In this document: positions 17,574 through 25,490 of the stretch, piece after piece
Numbering within the stretch: the stretch's first letter is position 1
Layout of the letters: every line of letters starts with the position of its first letter
Assembly: GCF_004348425.1 (NCBI RefSeq)
Contig: NZ_SMKK01000075.1
Span: forward strand, 1-38,048
Direction: 5' to 3'
Length of the DNA stretch: 38,048 bases
Source: Actinomadura sp. 7K507
GTDB lineage: Bacteria; Actinomycetota; Actinomycetes; Streptosporangiales; Streptosporangiaceae
The notes under the pieces: model-generated
What the model was told of the DNA's origin: nothing
The model's input: the letters and a program-made list of their open reading frames with translations, nothing else
The model's database searches: none
Program-made: the position numbers and the translations under genes

Positions 17574-19004
17574 CTATCCGAGGAAGTTCTTCAGCTCGAA
17601 CACGAGCTTCTGGATCTTGCCGGAGATGACGGGGGTCCCGAGGTTCTTGAAGCGCTGCCGGAACCACGGCTCGACGATCTGCGTCCCGGAGCTGTTCACC
17701 GACCCGACGGGGATGAACTTCACCCCGGACCTGTGCACCGCCTCGATGCCGTCGTACAGCGCCTGCGAACGGCCGAACTCGTAGAAGTCGCTGATCCACA
17801 CCAGCACCGTGTTGCGCGGATCGGTGATCTTGGGCCGGGCCATCTCCATCGCGACCGGGCCGTCGTTGCCGCCGCCGAGGTTCGTCCGCAGCAGCACCTC
17901 GAACGGGTCGTTCACCCACGGCGTCAGGTCGATCGCCCGCGTGTCGAAGGCGATCAGATGGACGTCCACCTTCGGCAGCCCCGCGAAGATCGACGCGAGG
18001 ATCGTGCAGTTCACCATCGAGTCGACCATCGACCCCGACTGGTCCACGACGACGATCAGCTTCGCCGGGGTCGTGCGCTTGGCGGTGTGCCGGTAGAAGA
18101 GCTTGTCCACGTAGAGCCGCTCGTCCTCGGGGCTCCAGTTCGTGAGGTTCTTCCAGATCGTCCGGTCGAGGTCGAGGTTGCGGAACACCCGCTTCGGCGG
18201 CACCGAACGGTCGACGGCGCCCGCGCTCGTCTGCTGCACCTGCGTCCGCAGCACCTCCGCGACCTCGTCGACGTACCGGCGGATCAGCGACTTCGCGTTG
18301 GCGAGCGCCACCCCCGACAGGTTCGCCTTGTCCCGCAGCAACTGCTCGATCAGCGACATGCTCGGCGTCAGCCGGCTCGCCAGCTTCGGATCGGCCAGCA
18401 CCTCCCTGAGCCGCATCCGGCCGACGAGATCGCCTTCCAGCTCCGACAGGACGCCCTTCACCTCGCCCGCGCCCTCTTCACCGAGCGCCGTCTTCAACCA
18501 TCCGGCGTCCTTCTGCCACGCTCCGAGCCGGCTCGCGGTGACACCGCCACTCCCGGTCTGGAAGGTGTTGAGCAGCAGCTTCGAGATCAGCGCCGCCCGC
18601 CGCACCTGCTCCGATGCGGCACCGTCCGCCGTGTCACCGTCCGCCGTGCCGCCGTCCGCCGTGCCACTGGTGGTGCCGCCTTCGGCGGTACTGCCCGTGG
18701 CGGGGCCGCCGGGGTCCGGCAGGGCCTCGAACTCGGTGGCCAGGGCTGGGAAGCGCTGGACGAGGTTGTCGACCGATACGCCCGGGTCCAGTAGCGCGGG
18801 CGGGAGGTCCAGGTCGTCGACGATCGCGACGCTCGCCTGCTCCAGCGACGGGTGCTCCTCCGGGTCGAACACGCGCGCCAGCAGCCGCCAGTAGAGGACC
18901 TGCCGCCTGTTCGCCTCGGCACCCTGGACGCCGGCCTCCCGCATGTTCCGTGGGTCCTGGATGTTCTGTGGGTCCCGCGTGTTCTGTGAGTCCTGGGTGG
19001 TCAT
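17574..19004 (-). CDS. vWA-domain protein of the MoxR island
   Basis: 476 residues. The C-terminal vWA domain (about 315-476) has an intact MIDAS motif 'VVVDQSGSM' (Asp321, Ser323, Ser325), then 'LIAFDTRAIDLT' and 'VLVWISDFYEFG'. A metal-dependent protein-binding partner of the neighbouring ATPase is expected. The N-terminal 300 residues are mostly helical. ATG 19004 overlaps the preceding stop (ATGA). Two tandem-repeat tracts are present: three 18-bp units right behind the start codon (encoding DSQNTRDPQNIQDPRNM), and three 15-bp units around residues 116-130 (Thr/Ala/Asp/Gly). Both are in frame and look like recent expansions. The counterpart by context is E. coli YehP. Confidence 0.92.
   Translation of the reverse strand: MTTQDSQNTRDPQNIQDPRNMREAGVQGAEANRRQVLYWRLLARVFDPEEHPSLEQASVAIVDDLDLPPALLDPGVSVDNLVQRFPALATEFEALPDPGGPATGSTAEGGTTSGTADGGTADGDTADGAASEQVRRAALISKLLLNTFQTGSGGVTASRLGAWQKDAGWLKTALGEEGAGEVKGVLSELEGDLVGRMRLREVLADPKLASRLTPSMSLIEQLLRDKANLSGVALANAKSLIRRYVDEVAEVLRTQVQQTSAGAVDRSVPPKRVFRNLDLDRTIWKNLTNWSPEDERLYVDKLFYRHTAKRTTPAKLIVVVDQSGSMVDSMVNCTILASIFAGLPKVDVHLIAFDTRAIDLTPWVNDPFEVLLRTNLGGGNDGPVAMEMARPKITDPRNTVLVWISDFYEFGRSQALYDGIEAVHRSGVKFIPVGSVNSSGTQIVEPWFRQRFKNLGTPVISGKIQKLVFELKNFLG
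18621..18665 (-). repeat. 15-bp tandem repeat, three units, inside the vWA gene
   Basis: Units ACCGTCCGCCGTGTC, ACCGTCCGCCGTGCC and GCCGTCCGCCGTGCC are adjacent. They encode an Ala-Asp-Gly-rich linker between the N-terminal helical part and the rest of the vWA protein. Confidence 0.85.
18943..18996 (-). repeat. 18-bp tandem repeat, three units, behind the vWA start codon
   Basis: Units ATGTTCCGTGGGTCCTGG, ATGTTCTGTGGGTCCCGC and GTGTTCTGTGAGTCCTGG (plus-strand reading) directly follow one another, starting 5 nt inside the coding region. They encode a Gln/Asn/Asp/Arg-rich N-terminal tail. Confidence 0.88.
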
Positions 19005-20377
19005 CTGCGAAGCAACCGTCCCGCCCGCTCGCGCAGCACCGCCACGGCGTCGCCCGCCCGTGCCTCCGCCTTCACGACCTTGGGGTCGGTGGGGCCGAGC
19101 GACCAGTCGCCGTTGTGCGCCTCGACGGGCTTCTTCTTGACCGTCGCCTGGACGGCGAGGGGCTGCACCGTCCACCGGCCGTCCCACCGGACGAGCCCGA
19201 TGCACGCCGACGACGCGGCGACGATCTTGGGAGTGAGCGGGCCGCTCGCCGGGAGCCGTTCCAGGTCGATCTCCAAGGTCTGTCCGTCGAGTTCGAGCGC
19301 CGTTCCGCTGACCGCGTAGCCCTCCAGCAGGACGGGCTCGGCGATCCGCACGGGATGACGGTCCAGCGGTGGGGTCGCCGGAGCGAGTGCCTCGCCGAGC
19401 TGGACGCGGGCCGCGGCGAACGGGTCGGCGGAGTCACCGGCCTTGGCGCGGCCGTCGTCCCACACGAGGTCTCCGCCGATGAGGGAGAGGTCCTGGACGT
19501 CCAGGGTCCGCCGTTCGGCCAGCGCGCCGAGCAGGACGGGATGATCGCCGAGCAGCCGCCACACGGCCGGCCCGACGATGGTGTCGACCTTGGCCGCGCC
19601 GACACTGGCCCGCACCATCCGGGTCTGCCCGCCCGCGGACTCCAGCAGGGCGTGGACCTGCACCTGGACGGCCGTCGCGTGCTCATGGACGTCCACACCC
19701 AGGACGAGCAGCCGCCCCGACACGGTCTCGGCCGCCTGCCCCGGCGTGCCCGGATGGGACAGCAGCATCCCGCGCGCCCACAGGTCGCCCCAGCGCCGCG
19801 CCGGGAGCCGCTCCATCGTCGCCACCGGACACGACGCCCGCAGCTCGGCCGCCAGGCCGTCCAGCAGGACACCCAGGCCCCGTAGCCGCGGCTCGGCCAG
19901 CACCGCCTCGACCGTCTGGTCGGACGCCGACACCAGGTCGTGGTCGACGCCGCGCCAGCCCGCGATGGCCACCTCGGCGAGCCACGACCGGGCTCCGCTG
20001 AGCAGGTTGTCCGCCCCGGCTGCTCCCGGTCCTGCGTCCTCCCACGCGTTCCGGGACCGTCCGAGCGCCGCGTCGAGACGTCCGGCGAGAGCGTCGTGGA
20101 CGGCGCCGAACAGGGCGGTGCGCGCCCCCGCCAGCGTCACCAGGTGCGTCTCCGCGACGGACCCGGCGGCGACCTTCTCGACCGCCTCCGCGACCGGGCC
20201 GCCCAGGGGAGACCCGGCCAGCGCCCCGGCGAGCGCGGTCAGCGACGCGCCCTGCTCCTCGCCGAGCCGCCCGAACCCGTGCGCGAGCGCCTCGTCGAAC
20301 CCCGCGACGATGTCGAGCGCCTCGTCCACCCCAGGCGGCGTTCCGCCGACCAGCTCACCGAGCTGCATCCCGAGCAT
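19001..20377 (-). CDS. Unrecognised 458-residue component of the MoxR island
   Basis: ATG 20377 overlaps the SWIM-gene stop (TGATG), and its own stop overlaps the vWA start (ATGA), so it is firmly inside the translationally coupled operon. The N-terminal half is helical and Ala/Gly/Leu-rich ('VDEALDIVAGFDEALAHGFG'). The C-terminal half is richer in strands ('RLLVLGVDVHEHATAVQVQV', 'VWRLLGDHPVLLGALAERR', 'WDGRWTVQPLAVQATV') and ends in a basic helix. No catalytic motif or membrane segment seen. Context suggests it corresponds to the non-zinc-finger part of a larger SWIM protein such as E. coli YehQ, here a separate gene; this is an inference from gene order alone. Confidence 0.8.
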   Translation of the reverse strand: MLGMQLGELVGGTPPGVDEALDIVAGFDEALAHGFGRLGEEQGASLTALAGALAGSPLGGPVAEAVEKVAAGSVAETHLVTLAGARTALFGAVHDALAGRLDAALGRSRNAWEDAGPGAAGADNLLSGARSWLAEVAIAGWRGVDHDLVSASDQTVEAVLAEPRLRGLGVLLDGLAAELRASCPVATMERLPARRWGDLWARGMLLSHPGTPGQAAETVSGRLLVLGVDVHEHATAVQVQVHALLESAGGQTRMVRASVGAAKVDTIVGPAVWRLLGDHPVLLGALAERRTLDVQDLSLIGGDLVWDDGRAKAGDSADPFAAARVQLGEALAPATPPLDRHPVRIAEPVLLEGYAVSGTALELDGQTLEIDLERLPASGPLTPKIVAASSACIGLVRWDGRWTVQPLAVQATVKKKPVEAHNGDWSLGPTDPKVVKAEARAGDAVAVLRERAGRLLRR

Positions 20378-20886
20378 CAGCGCACCGCCCCCGTGGCCGG
20401 GAACCACTGCATCTCCACCAGCGGCGCCGTCGCCGCCGGCAACTCCAGGTAGGCCAGATGCCGGAGGAAGCGGCTGAACACCACGGCCGCCGGCGCCTGC
20501 TCCTTCCGCCCGTCCAGGGCGGTCAGGAGGTCTCCGCCCTCGTCCACCTCGGCCTTCAGGTACCGGGCGACCCGCTCGACCCCGTACTGCACGACGGCCT
20601 CCTGGAGGAGCGCCTGCAAGTGCTTGCACGGGTACGACCCCGACAGCCCGCCGCACGGCCGGTTGTTGTTGGTACTGCAGCTGAAGCCGTGGGTACCGGA
20701 CGCGATCGACGACACGTACACCCGCGCGATGTCCGAACCGCTCGACACCACGCCCTGCAACCTCCCGTCCGCCATCTCGACGAAGGGGACCTTCGCCAGC
20801 TTGCGCGGCTGGACGGGCGGCACGACCCGCACCGCACTCCGCCGCTCCCACGCGGCATCGCCCGCGTCCACATTGCCCGCGTCCAA
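20377..20886 (-). CDS. SWIM zinc-finger protein of the MoxR island
   Basis: 169 residues from TTG 20886, which has a strong GGAGG 4 nt upstream. An in-frame TTG at 20991, overlapping the propeller stop, would add 35 residues of Arg/Gly-rich sequence with no conservation that I see. The SWIM-type zinc site reads 'FSCSTNNNRPCGGLSGSYPC' followed by 'KHL': Cys, Cys, then Cys-x-His. The stretch before it ('RVYVSSIASGTHG') and the helical region after it fit proteins of this family. SWIM fingers bind DNA or protein. First gene of the coupled SWIM / 458-aa / vWA / MoxR / DUF5682-like set, about 100 nt downstream of propeller paralogue 2. Confidence 0.85.
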   Translation of the reverse strand: MDAGNVDAGDAAWERRSAVRVVPPVQPRKLAKVPFVEMADGRLQGVVSSGSDIARVYVSSIASGTHGFSCSTNNNRPCGGLSGSYPCKHLQALLQEAVVQYGVERVARYLKAEVDEGGDLLTALDGRKEQAPAAVVFSRFLRHLAYLELPAATAPLVEMQWFPATGAVR

Positions 20887-20987
20887 TTGACCTCCAGCAC
20901 CTCGGCACGGACGACCACGACCCCGACCGGGCTGGTCAGGTACGGCACAGCCTTCCAGCGGCCACCGACATTCCGGGCCGCCGGACC

Positions 20988-23603
20988 TCAACTTCGGACG
21001 CGGTGGACGGCGAAGTTCGACACCTCGTCACCGCTGATGCCGTGGTGGACCCTGGACGGCGTCAGGATCGCGAGACCGCCGCCGATCTCCGTCGGAACGC
21101 CGGGCAGGTCGCCGGAGATCCGCCGGCCTTCCCCGTCGAACAGCAGGAACCGCTCGGGGGTCTCCCGCGCCCCGGACCTCGTGGCCGGCCGGACGGCGAT
21201 GAACCAGTTGCCGGTCGCCGTGTACCGGGTGAGCGTCCCCGTCTCCAGCAGGTCGTGGATCTTCGTGACGCCGTCGCGGGTCTGGATCGTCATCGCGCGG
21301 CCGCCCCGGTCGCGTCCCGCGGCGTCCGGTCCCGTCTCGCAGACGATGAGCGCGTCGCCGTCCCCGTCGCACCGGTCGAGAGGCGTATGGATCTTCGCCA
21401 GCTCGCGGCCGGTGTCCCGGTCGAGGACGACCGCGCCGTCCGCCGTTCCGACGACGATCGTCCCGCCGCCCGCGTCCTGCGGCAGCAGTTCCGGCTCCCG
21501 GTACCGGTCGCCGAGCCGCCATCGCCGCTTCCCATCCGCCGCGCCGTACGCGATGAGGTCGAGCAGCCTCCGGTCTCCGGGCTCGCCGGGACCGTGCCTG
21601 GACACCAGGACGACGCCGCCGCCGGCGCCGACGGGCTCCACCCCCCGCTCACGCCAGAGTTCCCGCCGTGATCCCGCCGCGTACACGATGGTCTCGTCCC
21701 GCACATCCTTGAGGTCGTCGGACTTCGTGACCTCGACGACGATCACCTCGGCGTCGGCCGCCTCAAGCAACACCGTGCCGTCCCCTGCCGGTACCCGCTT
21801 CTTCCATCGGACTGCACCGTCCCTGAGGGACAGCGCGGCGAAGCCCTGCTCGCCCCCGGGCCCGGTGTAGCGGATGAGCAGCAGCGGTTCGCCACCCGCG
21901 TGCACGGTGTGGAAGTCGGTGACGAACGCCGCTTCGGCGCCGCCGCCGAGCGATGCGTCCTCGCGGACGGACCAGCGTTCCGCGCCGGTCATCGCATCGG
22001 CGACGACCAGCTTGCCGGGATCCTGGTCGTCCCGGCCCCGGCCGGTGTAGACGATCGCGTCGCCGACGAGGTCGATGCCCCTGATCGCGCGGAGACCGGT
22101 GTCCCGGGCCTGCGGCGGGGCGGGGGTCTCACCGGCCGCGGCGGTCCACAGCGGCGCCGCGTCGATGCGGGGCGGCGCGAGCGCCGGCTTTCCCGGCCCG
22201 CCCGGTTCGGGCGATTGCGCGCCGACGGCCGCGGCGTGCACGACGAGCCCTTCCGGCGCGGGCGACGATCCCTTCCGATCCACCCGGAACGCGATGGCCG
22301 TCTCCGATGCCGCGCCGGCCGCACCATGCGGTGCCGGGCCGGCCCGGTTCGCCGCCCGGTCGACCACGGCGTGCCGGACGGGACGGCCCGCGGCGGGGGA
22401 CGTGCGGACGAAGATCCGGTCCTGCCGGACCAGGTGGACGTGAATCCTCGACTCCCCGTCGAACGGGGGCTTCCTCGTGATGAACGGCTCCTGCCCGGTG
22501 CCGGGACGGATCGTCATCAGCCGCCCGTCGGGCCCCTCGCACGCGATCAGCGTGCGGCCGTCATCGCCGCAGCCCCGGAACTCATCGTCGCGCGCCGCGC
22601 CGCCCGAGCCGGTCTCGCGGCCCGTGGCGGCGTCGAGCAGCACCGTCCGCCGGTCCCCGAGCATCTCGTCCGGTTCCCGCTCCACCACTTGGACGACGGC
22701 CGTCCCGCCGGCCACCGCGTCCAGGTGGGAACTCTCGAACGCCCCGCTCAGATCCCACCGCTTCTTGCCCGTCTTCACATCCAGCGCGAAGACGTGGGCG
22801 CCTTCGCGTTCCCTTCCCCTCGGCCACGACGGGGCCTGCTCGCCGCTCGTCTCGCCGAGCAGCAGGCCGCCGCTGAACCGGTAGGCCCAGCCGTCCGTGT
22901 TCTCCCACAGTTTCCCGCCGGTCGCCGGATCCAGTGCGATGGTCTTCGGGTCGGAGCCCCGTTCCCCTTCCAGACTGGTGAGGACGGCCCGCGTGTCCGC
23001 GGCGAGGAGCCTCACCTTCTGCTCGCGGTCGTCGTCGCCCTTACCGCCCGGCCTGGGCCGGATGAGCGCGTGCTTCCAGCGGACGGCGCCGTCCTTGCCG
23101 GACAGCGCCGCCACCCCGATCTCCGTCTCGCCCCTCTGGGGACCCTCCGAGTACTGGACGAGAACCGTCCAGTCGTCCCCGTCGCCGTACACGACAGGCT
23201 TGCCCGTGACGCCCGTCATCTGCGCACCCTGGAGCCCGAAGACGTCATGGGGCTGGGCGCCGCCGCCGTTGCGCAGAGCGAAGCCGACGTCCGCGACCCA
23301 ACGCGCTCGTCCGGTCCGGACATCGACCACGGCCAGCCTGGCCCCGTCAGCGGCGTCGCCGGCGACGATGGCGACGTCCCCGCGCAGCTCGACCCCGGCG
23401 ACGCTCACCATGCCGAGCTTCCGCTCGTCCCACATCGGCTTGTCGCTGAACGAGACGAGGGCCGGCCGCTCCTCCCCGTCCGGCAGCGGATCGATGTCCG
23501 AGCCCCCGGACCCGCACGCCCTGACGAGTGTGAAGACCGTGACCACCGCCACGAGGACGGCTCCGGCGGCCAGCGCGCGTGACCTGTTCGACTTGGGCAG
23601 CAC
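20988..23603 (-). CDS. Membrane-anchored PQQ-type beta-propeller protein, paralogue 2
   Basis: 871 residues from GTG 23603 (GAGG 8 nt upstream); an upstream in-frame ATG adds ten unconserved residues. One membrane helix near the N-terminus ('LAAGAVLVAVVTVFTLV') with basic residues before it predicts an outer-face propeller. Blade motifs: 'DVRTGRARWVADVG', 'DPATGGKLWENTDGW', 'DVKTGKKRWDLSGAF', 'DAATGRETGS', 'DAMTGAERWSVRED', 'LRDGAVRWKKRV', 'ADGKRRWRLGDRY', 'DRDTGRELAKIH'. It aligns end to end with the gene at 10745-13378 and is clearly its paralogue, in the same orientation, on the other side of the MoxR/vWA genes. Its upstream dyads (23666-23713) match those of paralogue 1, and SWIM-gene transcription may start here. 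Confidence 0.9.
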   Translation of the reverse strand: MLPKSNRSRALAAGAVLVAVVTVFTLVRACGSGGSDIDPLPDGEERPALVSFSDKPMWDERKLGMVSVAGVELRGDVAIVAGDAADGARLAVVDVRTGRARWVADVGFALRNGGGAQPHDVFGLQGAQMTGVTGKPVVYGDGDDWTVLVQYSEGPQRGETEIGVAALSGKDGAVRWKHALIRPRPGGKGDDDREQKVRLLAADTRAVLTSLEGERGSDPKTIALDPATGGKLWENTDGWAYRFSGGLLLGETSGEQAPSWPRGREREGAHVFALDVKTGKKRWDLSGAFESSHLDAVAGGTAVVQVVEREPDEMLGDRRTVLLDAATGRETGSGGAARDDEFRGCGDDGRTLIACEGPDGRLMTIRPGTGQEPFITRKPPFDGESRIHVHLVRQDRIFVRTSPAAGRPVRHAVVDRAANRAGPAPHGAAGAASETAIAFRVDRKGSSPAPEGLVVHAAAVGAQSPEPGGPGKPALAPPRIDAAPLWTAAAGETPAPPQARDTGLRAIRGIDLVGDAIVYTGRGRDDQDPGKLVVADAMTGAERWSVREDASLGGGAEAAFVTDFHTVHAGGEPLLLIRYTGPGGEQGFAALSLRDGAVRWKKRVPAGDGTVLLEAADAEVIVVEVTKSDDLKDVRDETIVYAAGSRRELWRERGVEPVGAGGGVVLVSRHGPGEPGDRRLLDLIAYGAADGKRRWRLGDRYREPELLPQDAGGGTIVVGTADGAVVLDRDTGRELAKIHTPLDRCDGDGDALIVCETGPDAAGRDRGGRAMTIQTRDGVTKIHDLLETGTLTRYTATGNWFIAVRPATRSGARETPERFLLFDGEGRRISGDLPGVPTEIGGGLAILTPSRVHHGISGDEVSNFAVHRVRS

Positions 23604-23665
23604 GACGGGATCCTCGCCTAGAGTGCACGGCACAGCGCCAGGTGACCGGCCGCGGGAATGCGATG

Positions 23666-23713
23666 GCCGAAACGATCATTCGGTTCCGGCCGCGTCCGGC
23701 CGGATCCGGCCGG
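23666..23713 (-). promoter_or_regulatory. Two dyads upstream of propeller paralogue 2
   Basis: A 19-bp dyad GCCGAAACGATCATTCGGT (23666-23684) and a perfect 18-bp palindrome CCGGCCGGATCCGGCCGG (23696-23713) containing the same 16-bp core found at 13526-13541. They lie between paralogue 2 and the divergent DinB-like gene and could serve both. Confidence 0.6.
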
Positions 23714-23741
23714 GCGGCGATCGTCCGCTAGCGTCGAGATC

Positions 23742-24380
23742 ATGCCACCTCCCGCCGATGCCGTGACCGCCGACGATCTGGCCCTGGCCGTCCGGATCGC
23801 CGTCGCCGCCCTGAGCGAGGCTCCTCCGGACGCCTGGGACGCCAAGGCCGGATCGCTGGAATGGGACTGCTGGGAGACCGTCGAGCATCTGAGCGACGAC
23901 CTCTTCGCCTACGCCGCCCAGTTGGCGCCCAGAACGCCGCCCATGGACGGCGAGGTGCCGTTCGTGTGGGAGAGCCGGAGACCCGGTGGCCCCGCCAACG
24001 CCGTCCACGCGGACCGTGAGGCGGGGCCCGCTGGGCTTCTGCAGGTGCTGGAGGCTTGCGGCGGGCTCCTCGTCGCGATGGTGCGCTGCACGCCGCCGGA
24101 CGTGCGAGCCCACCACGTGTTCGGTGCCTCGGATCCCGAGGGATTCGCCGCGATGGGCATCGTGGAGACCGTCGTCCACACCCATGACCTGGCGGAGGGC
24201 CTCGGACTGCCCTGGGAGCCGCCCGCCGGCCTGTGCGCCCGTGTGCTCGGACGGCTGTTCCCGGAAGCCCCACGTGACACGGCCCCATGGCCGACGCTCC
24301 TCTGGTCCACCGGCCGCGCGGAACTGCCCGGGCACCCGCGCCTCACAAGCTGGCGCTGGAACGGCACGGTCCGCACCTGA
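23742..24380 (+). CDS. DinB/maleylpyruvate-isomerase-type protein
   Basis: 212 residues from ATG 23742. The N-terminal 'DAWDAKAGSLEWDCWETVEH' and the later 'GIVETVVHTHDLAEGLGLPW' are the conserved pieces of the mycothiol-dependent maleylpyruvate isomerase / DinB four-helix fold, where His residues in these helices hold a divalent metal. Actinomycetes have many such proteins, most with unknown substrates and presumed mycothiol-dependent transferase or isomerase activity. No RBS of note. It is divergent from propeller paralogue 2 and convergent, with an 18-nt gap, with the siderophore operon. Confidence 0.8.
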   Translation: MPPPADAVTADDLALAVRIAVAALSEAPPDAWDAKAGSLEWDCWETVEHLSDDLFAYAAQLAPRTPPMDGEVPFVWESRRPGGPANAVHADREAGPAGLLQVLEACGGLLVAMVRCTPPDVRAHHVFGASDPEGFAAMGIVETVVHTHDLAEGLGLPWEPPAGLCARVLGRLFPEAPRDTAPWPTLLWSTGRAELPGHPRLTSWRWNGTVRT

Positions 24381-24398
24381 CACTGCCCTCGGCTTGCT

Positions 24399-25490
24399 TC
24401 AGCGCCGGTAATGGAAGGTCGGTTTGGGGTGCATGAGGAAGTCGTGATGGGAGATGTTCCAGGCGTAGGCACCGGCCATGGTGAAGGCGATGACGTCGCC
24501 GGGGGACAGGTGCGGGACGAGGACGTCGCGGGCGAAGACGTCCTTGGGGGTGCAGAGTTGGCCCACCAGGGTGGCCCGGCTTTCTGGGTCGTTCGCGGTG
24601 AGGACCTTGAAGGGCTGGTCGTGGCCCTTTGTCACCGGGGTCCTCAGGTGGTGGGTGCCGCCCCGGAGGATCACGTAGGTCTCGCCGCGGGTTGTTTTCA
24701 CATCGAGGACGTCGGTGACGTACCAGCCGTGGTAGGCCGTTAGCGCGCGGCCCGGCTCGATGCGTAGCGCCGGGCTTTCGGGAAGGCCTTTCCCGTAGGT
24801 TTCCCAGTCGAAGCGGGTGTCGGGGCTGGTGTAGTCGACGGCCATTCCGCCGCCGAGGTTGAGTTCGGGGTCGTTCACCCCGTGGGCTTCAAGCCAAGGG
24901 AGTGCCCAATCTCTTATCTGGGCGGCCAGGTCGAGCATTGCCGGGGCGTCCAGGCCGGAGGCGAGGTGGACGTGGATGCCGCGGAGGTCGATGCCAGGTG
25001 TTTCGGCGATGCGGCCGGCGCATTCGTCGAGGCCGGGCTCGTCCATGCCGAAGGGGCCGCTCATGGTGAGGGCGGCGTCCAGGGTCTTGAGCGGCAGGTT
25101 GGCGCGTAGCAGGACGCTGGCCGGCCCGGGGAGACGCGACAGTTCTCGCGGGCTTTCGACATGGATACGGTCGACGTTGAGGTGGTGGGCGAGGGCCAGT
25201 TCCTCGGTCGTTTTTCCCGGGCCGCCGAAAGCGATGCGAGAGTTGGGCAGAGTTGCTCTGACGTGAGTGAGTTCACCGCCGGATGAGACTTCTATGCCGT
25301 CCACGTGAGGAGCCAGCGTCCGGAGGATCTCGGCGTCCGGGTTGGCCTTGGCGGCGTAGAAGATCTCCGTGTCGGGCAGAGCAGCGCGGATTTCGGCGGC
25401 GTGTGCCTCCAAACCGGCCAGGTCGTAGATGTAGGCGGGGTAGCTGTCGAGATTGACGGCGTATTCGTTCATGGCGGCCGGTTCGTTCAT
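24399..25490 (-). CDS. Type III PLP-dependent decarboxylase of a siderophore operon (PvsE-like)
   Basis: 363 residues. Alanine-racemase-like fold, ornithine/diaminopimelate decarboxylase group: PLP lysine Lys48 in 'FYAAKANPD', 'GGELTHV', 'HVHLASG', the phosphate loop 'GGGMAVDY' (213-220), 'IEPGRALTAYHG' and the partner-subunit Cys in 'GQLCTPKDV' (Cys313), ending with 'GAYAWN' (340-345). All catalytic residues are present. ATG 25490 overlaps the preceding IucA/IucC stop (ATGA); the direct repeat ATGAACGA gives a second in-frame ATG at 25472. Siderophore decarboxylases of this group (PvsE, SbnH) act on citryl-amino-acid intermediates, and the neighbours make that role likely here. Confidence 0.9.
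   Translation of the reverse strand: MNEPAAMNEYAVNLDSYPAYIYDLAGLEAHAAEIRAALPDTEIFYAAKANPDAEILRTLAPHVDGIEVSSGGELTHVRATLPNSRIAFGGPGKTTEELALAHHLNVDRIHVESPRELSRLPGPASVLLRANLPLKTLDAALTMSGPFGMDEPGLDECAGRIAETPGIDLRGIHVHLASGLDAPAMLDLAAQIRDWALPWLEAHGVNDPELNLGGGMAVDYTSPDTRFDWETYGKGLPESPALRIEPGRALTAYHGWYVTDVLDVKTTRGETYVILRGGTHHLRTPVTKGHDQPFKVLTANDPESRATLVGQLCTPKDVFARDVLVPHLSPGDVIAFTMAGAYAWNISHHDFLMHPKPTFHYRR

Noticed and set aside
23500..23560. Possible lipobox (LVRAC) after the membrane helix of propeller paralogue 2
   Set aside because: Arg at -2 does not fit a lipobox, and paralogue 1 has no Cys there; a plain membrane anchor is more likely.
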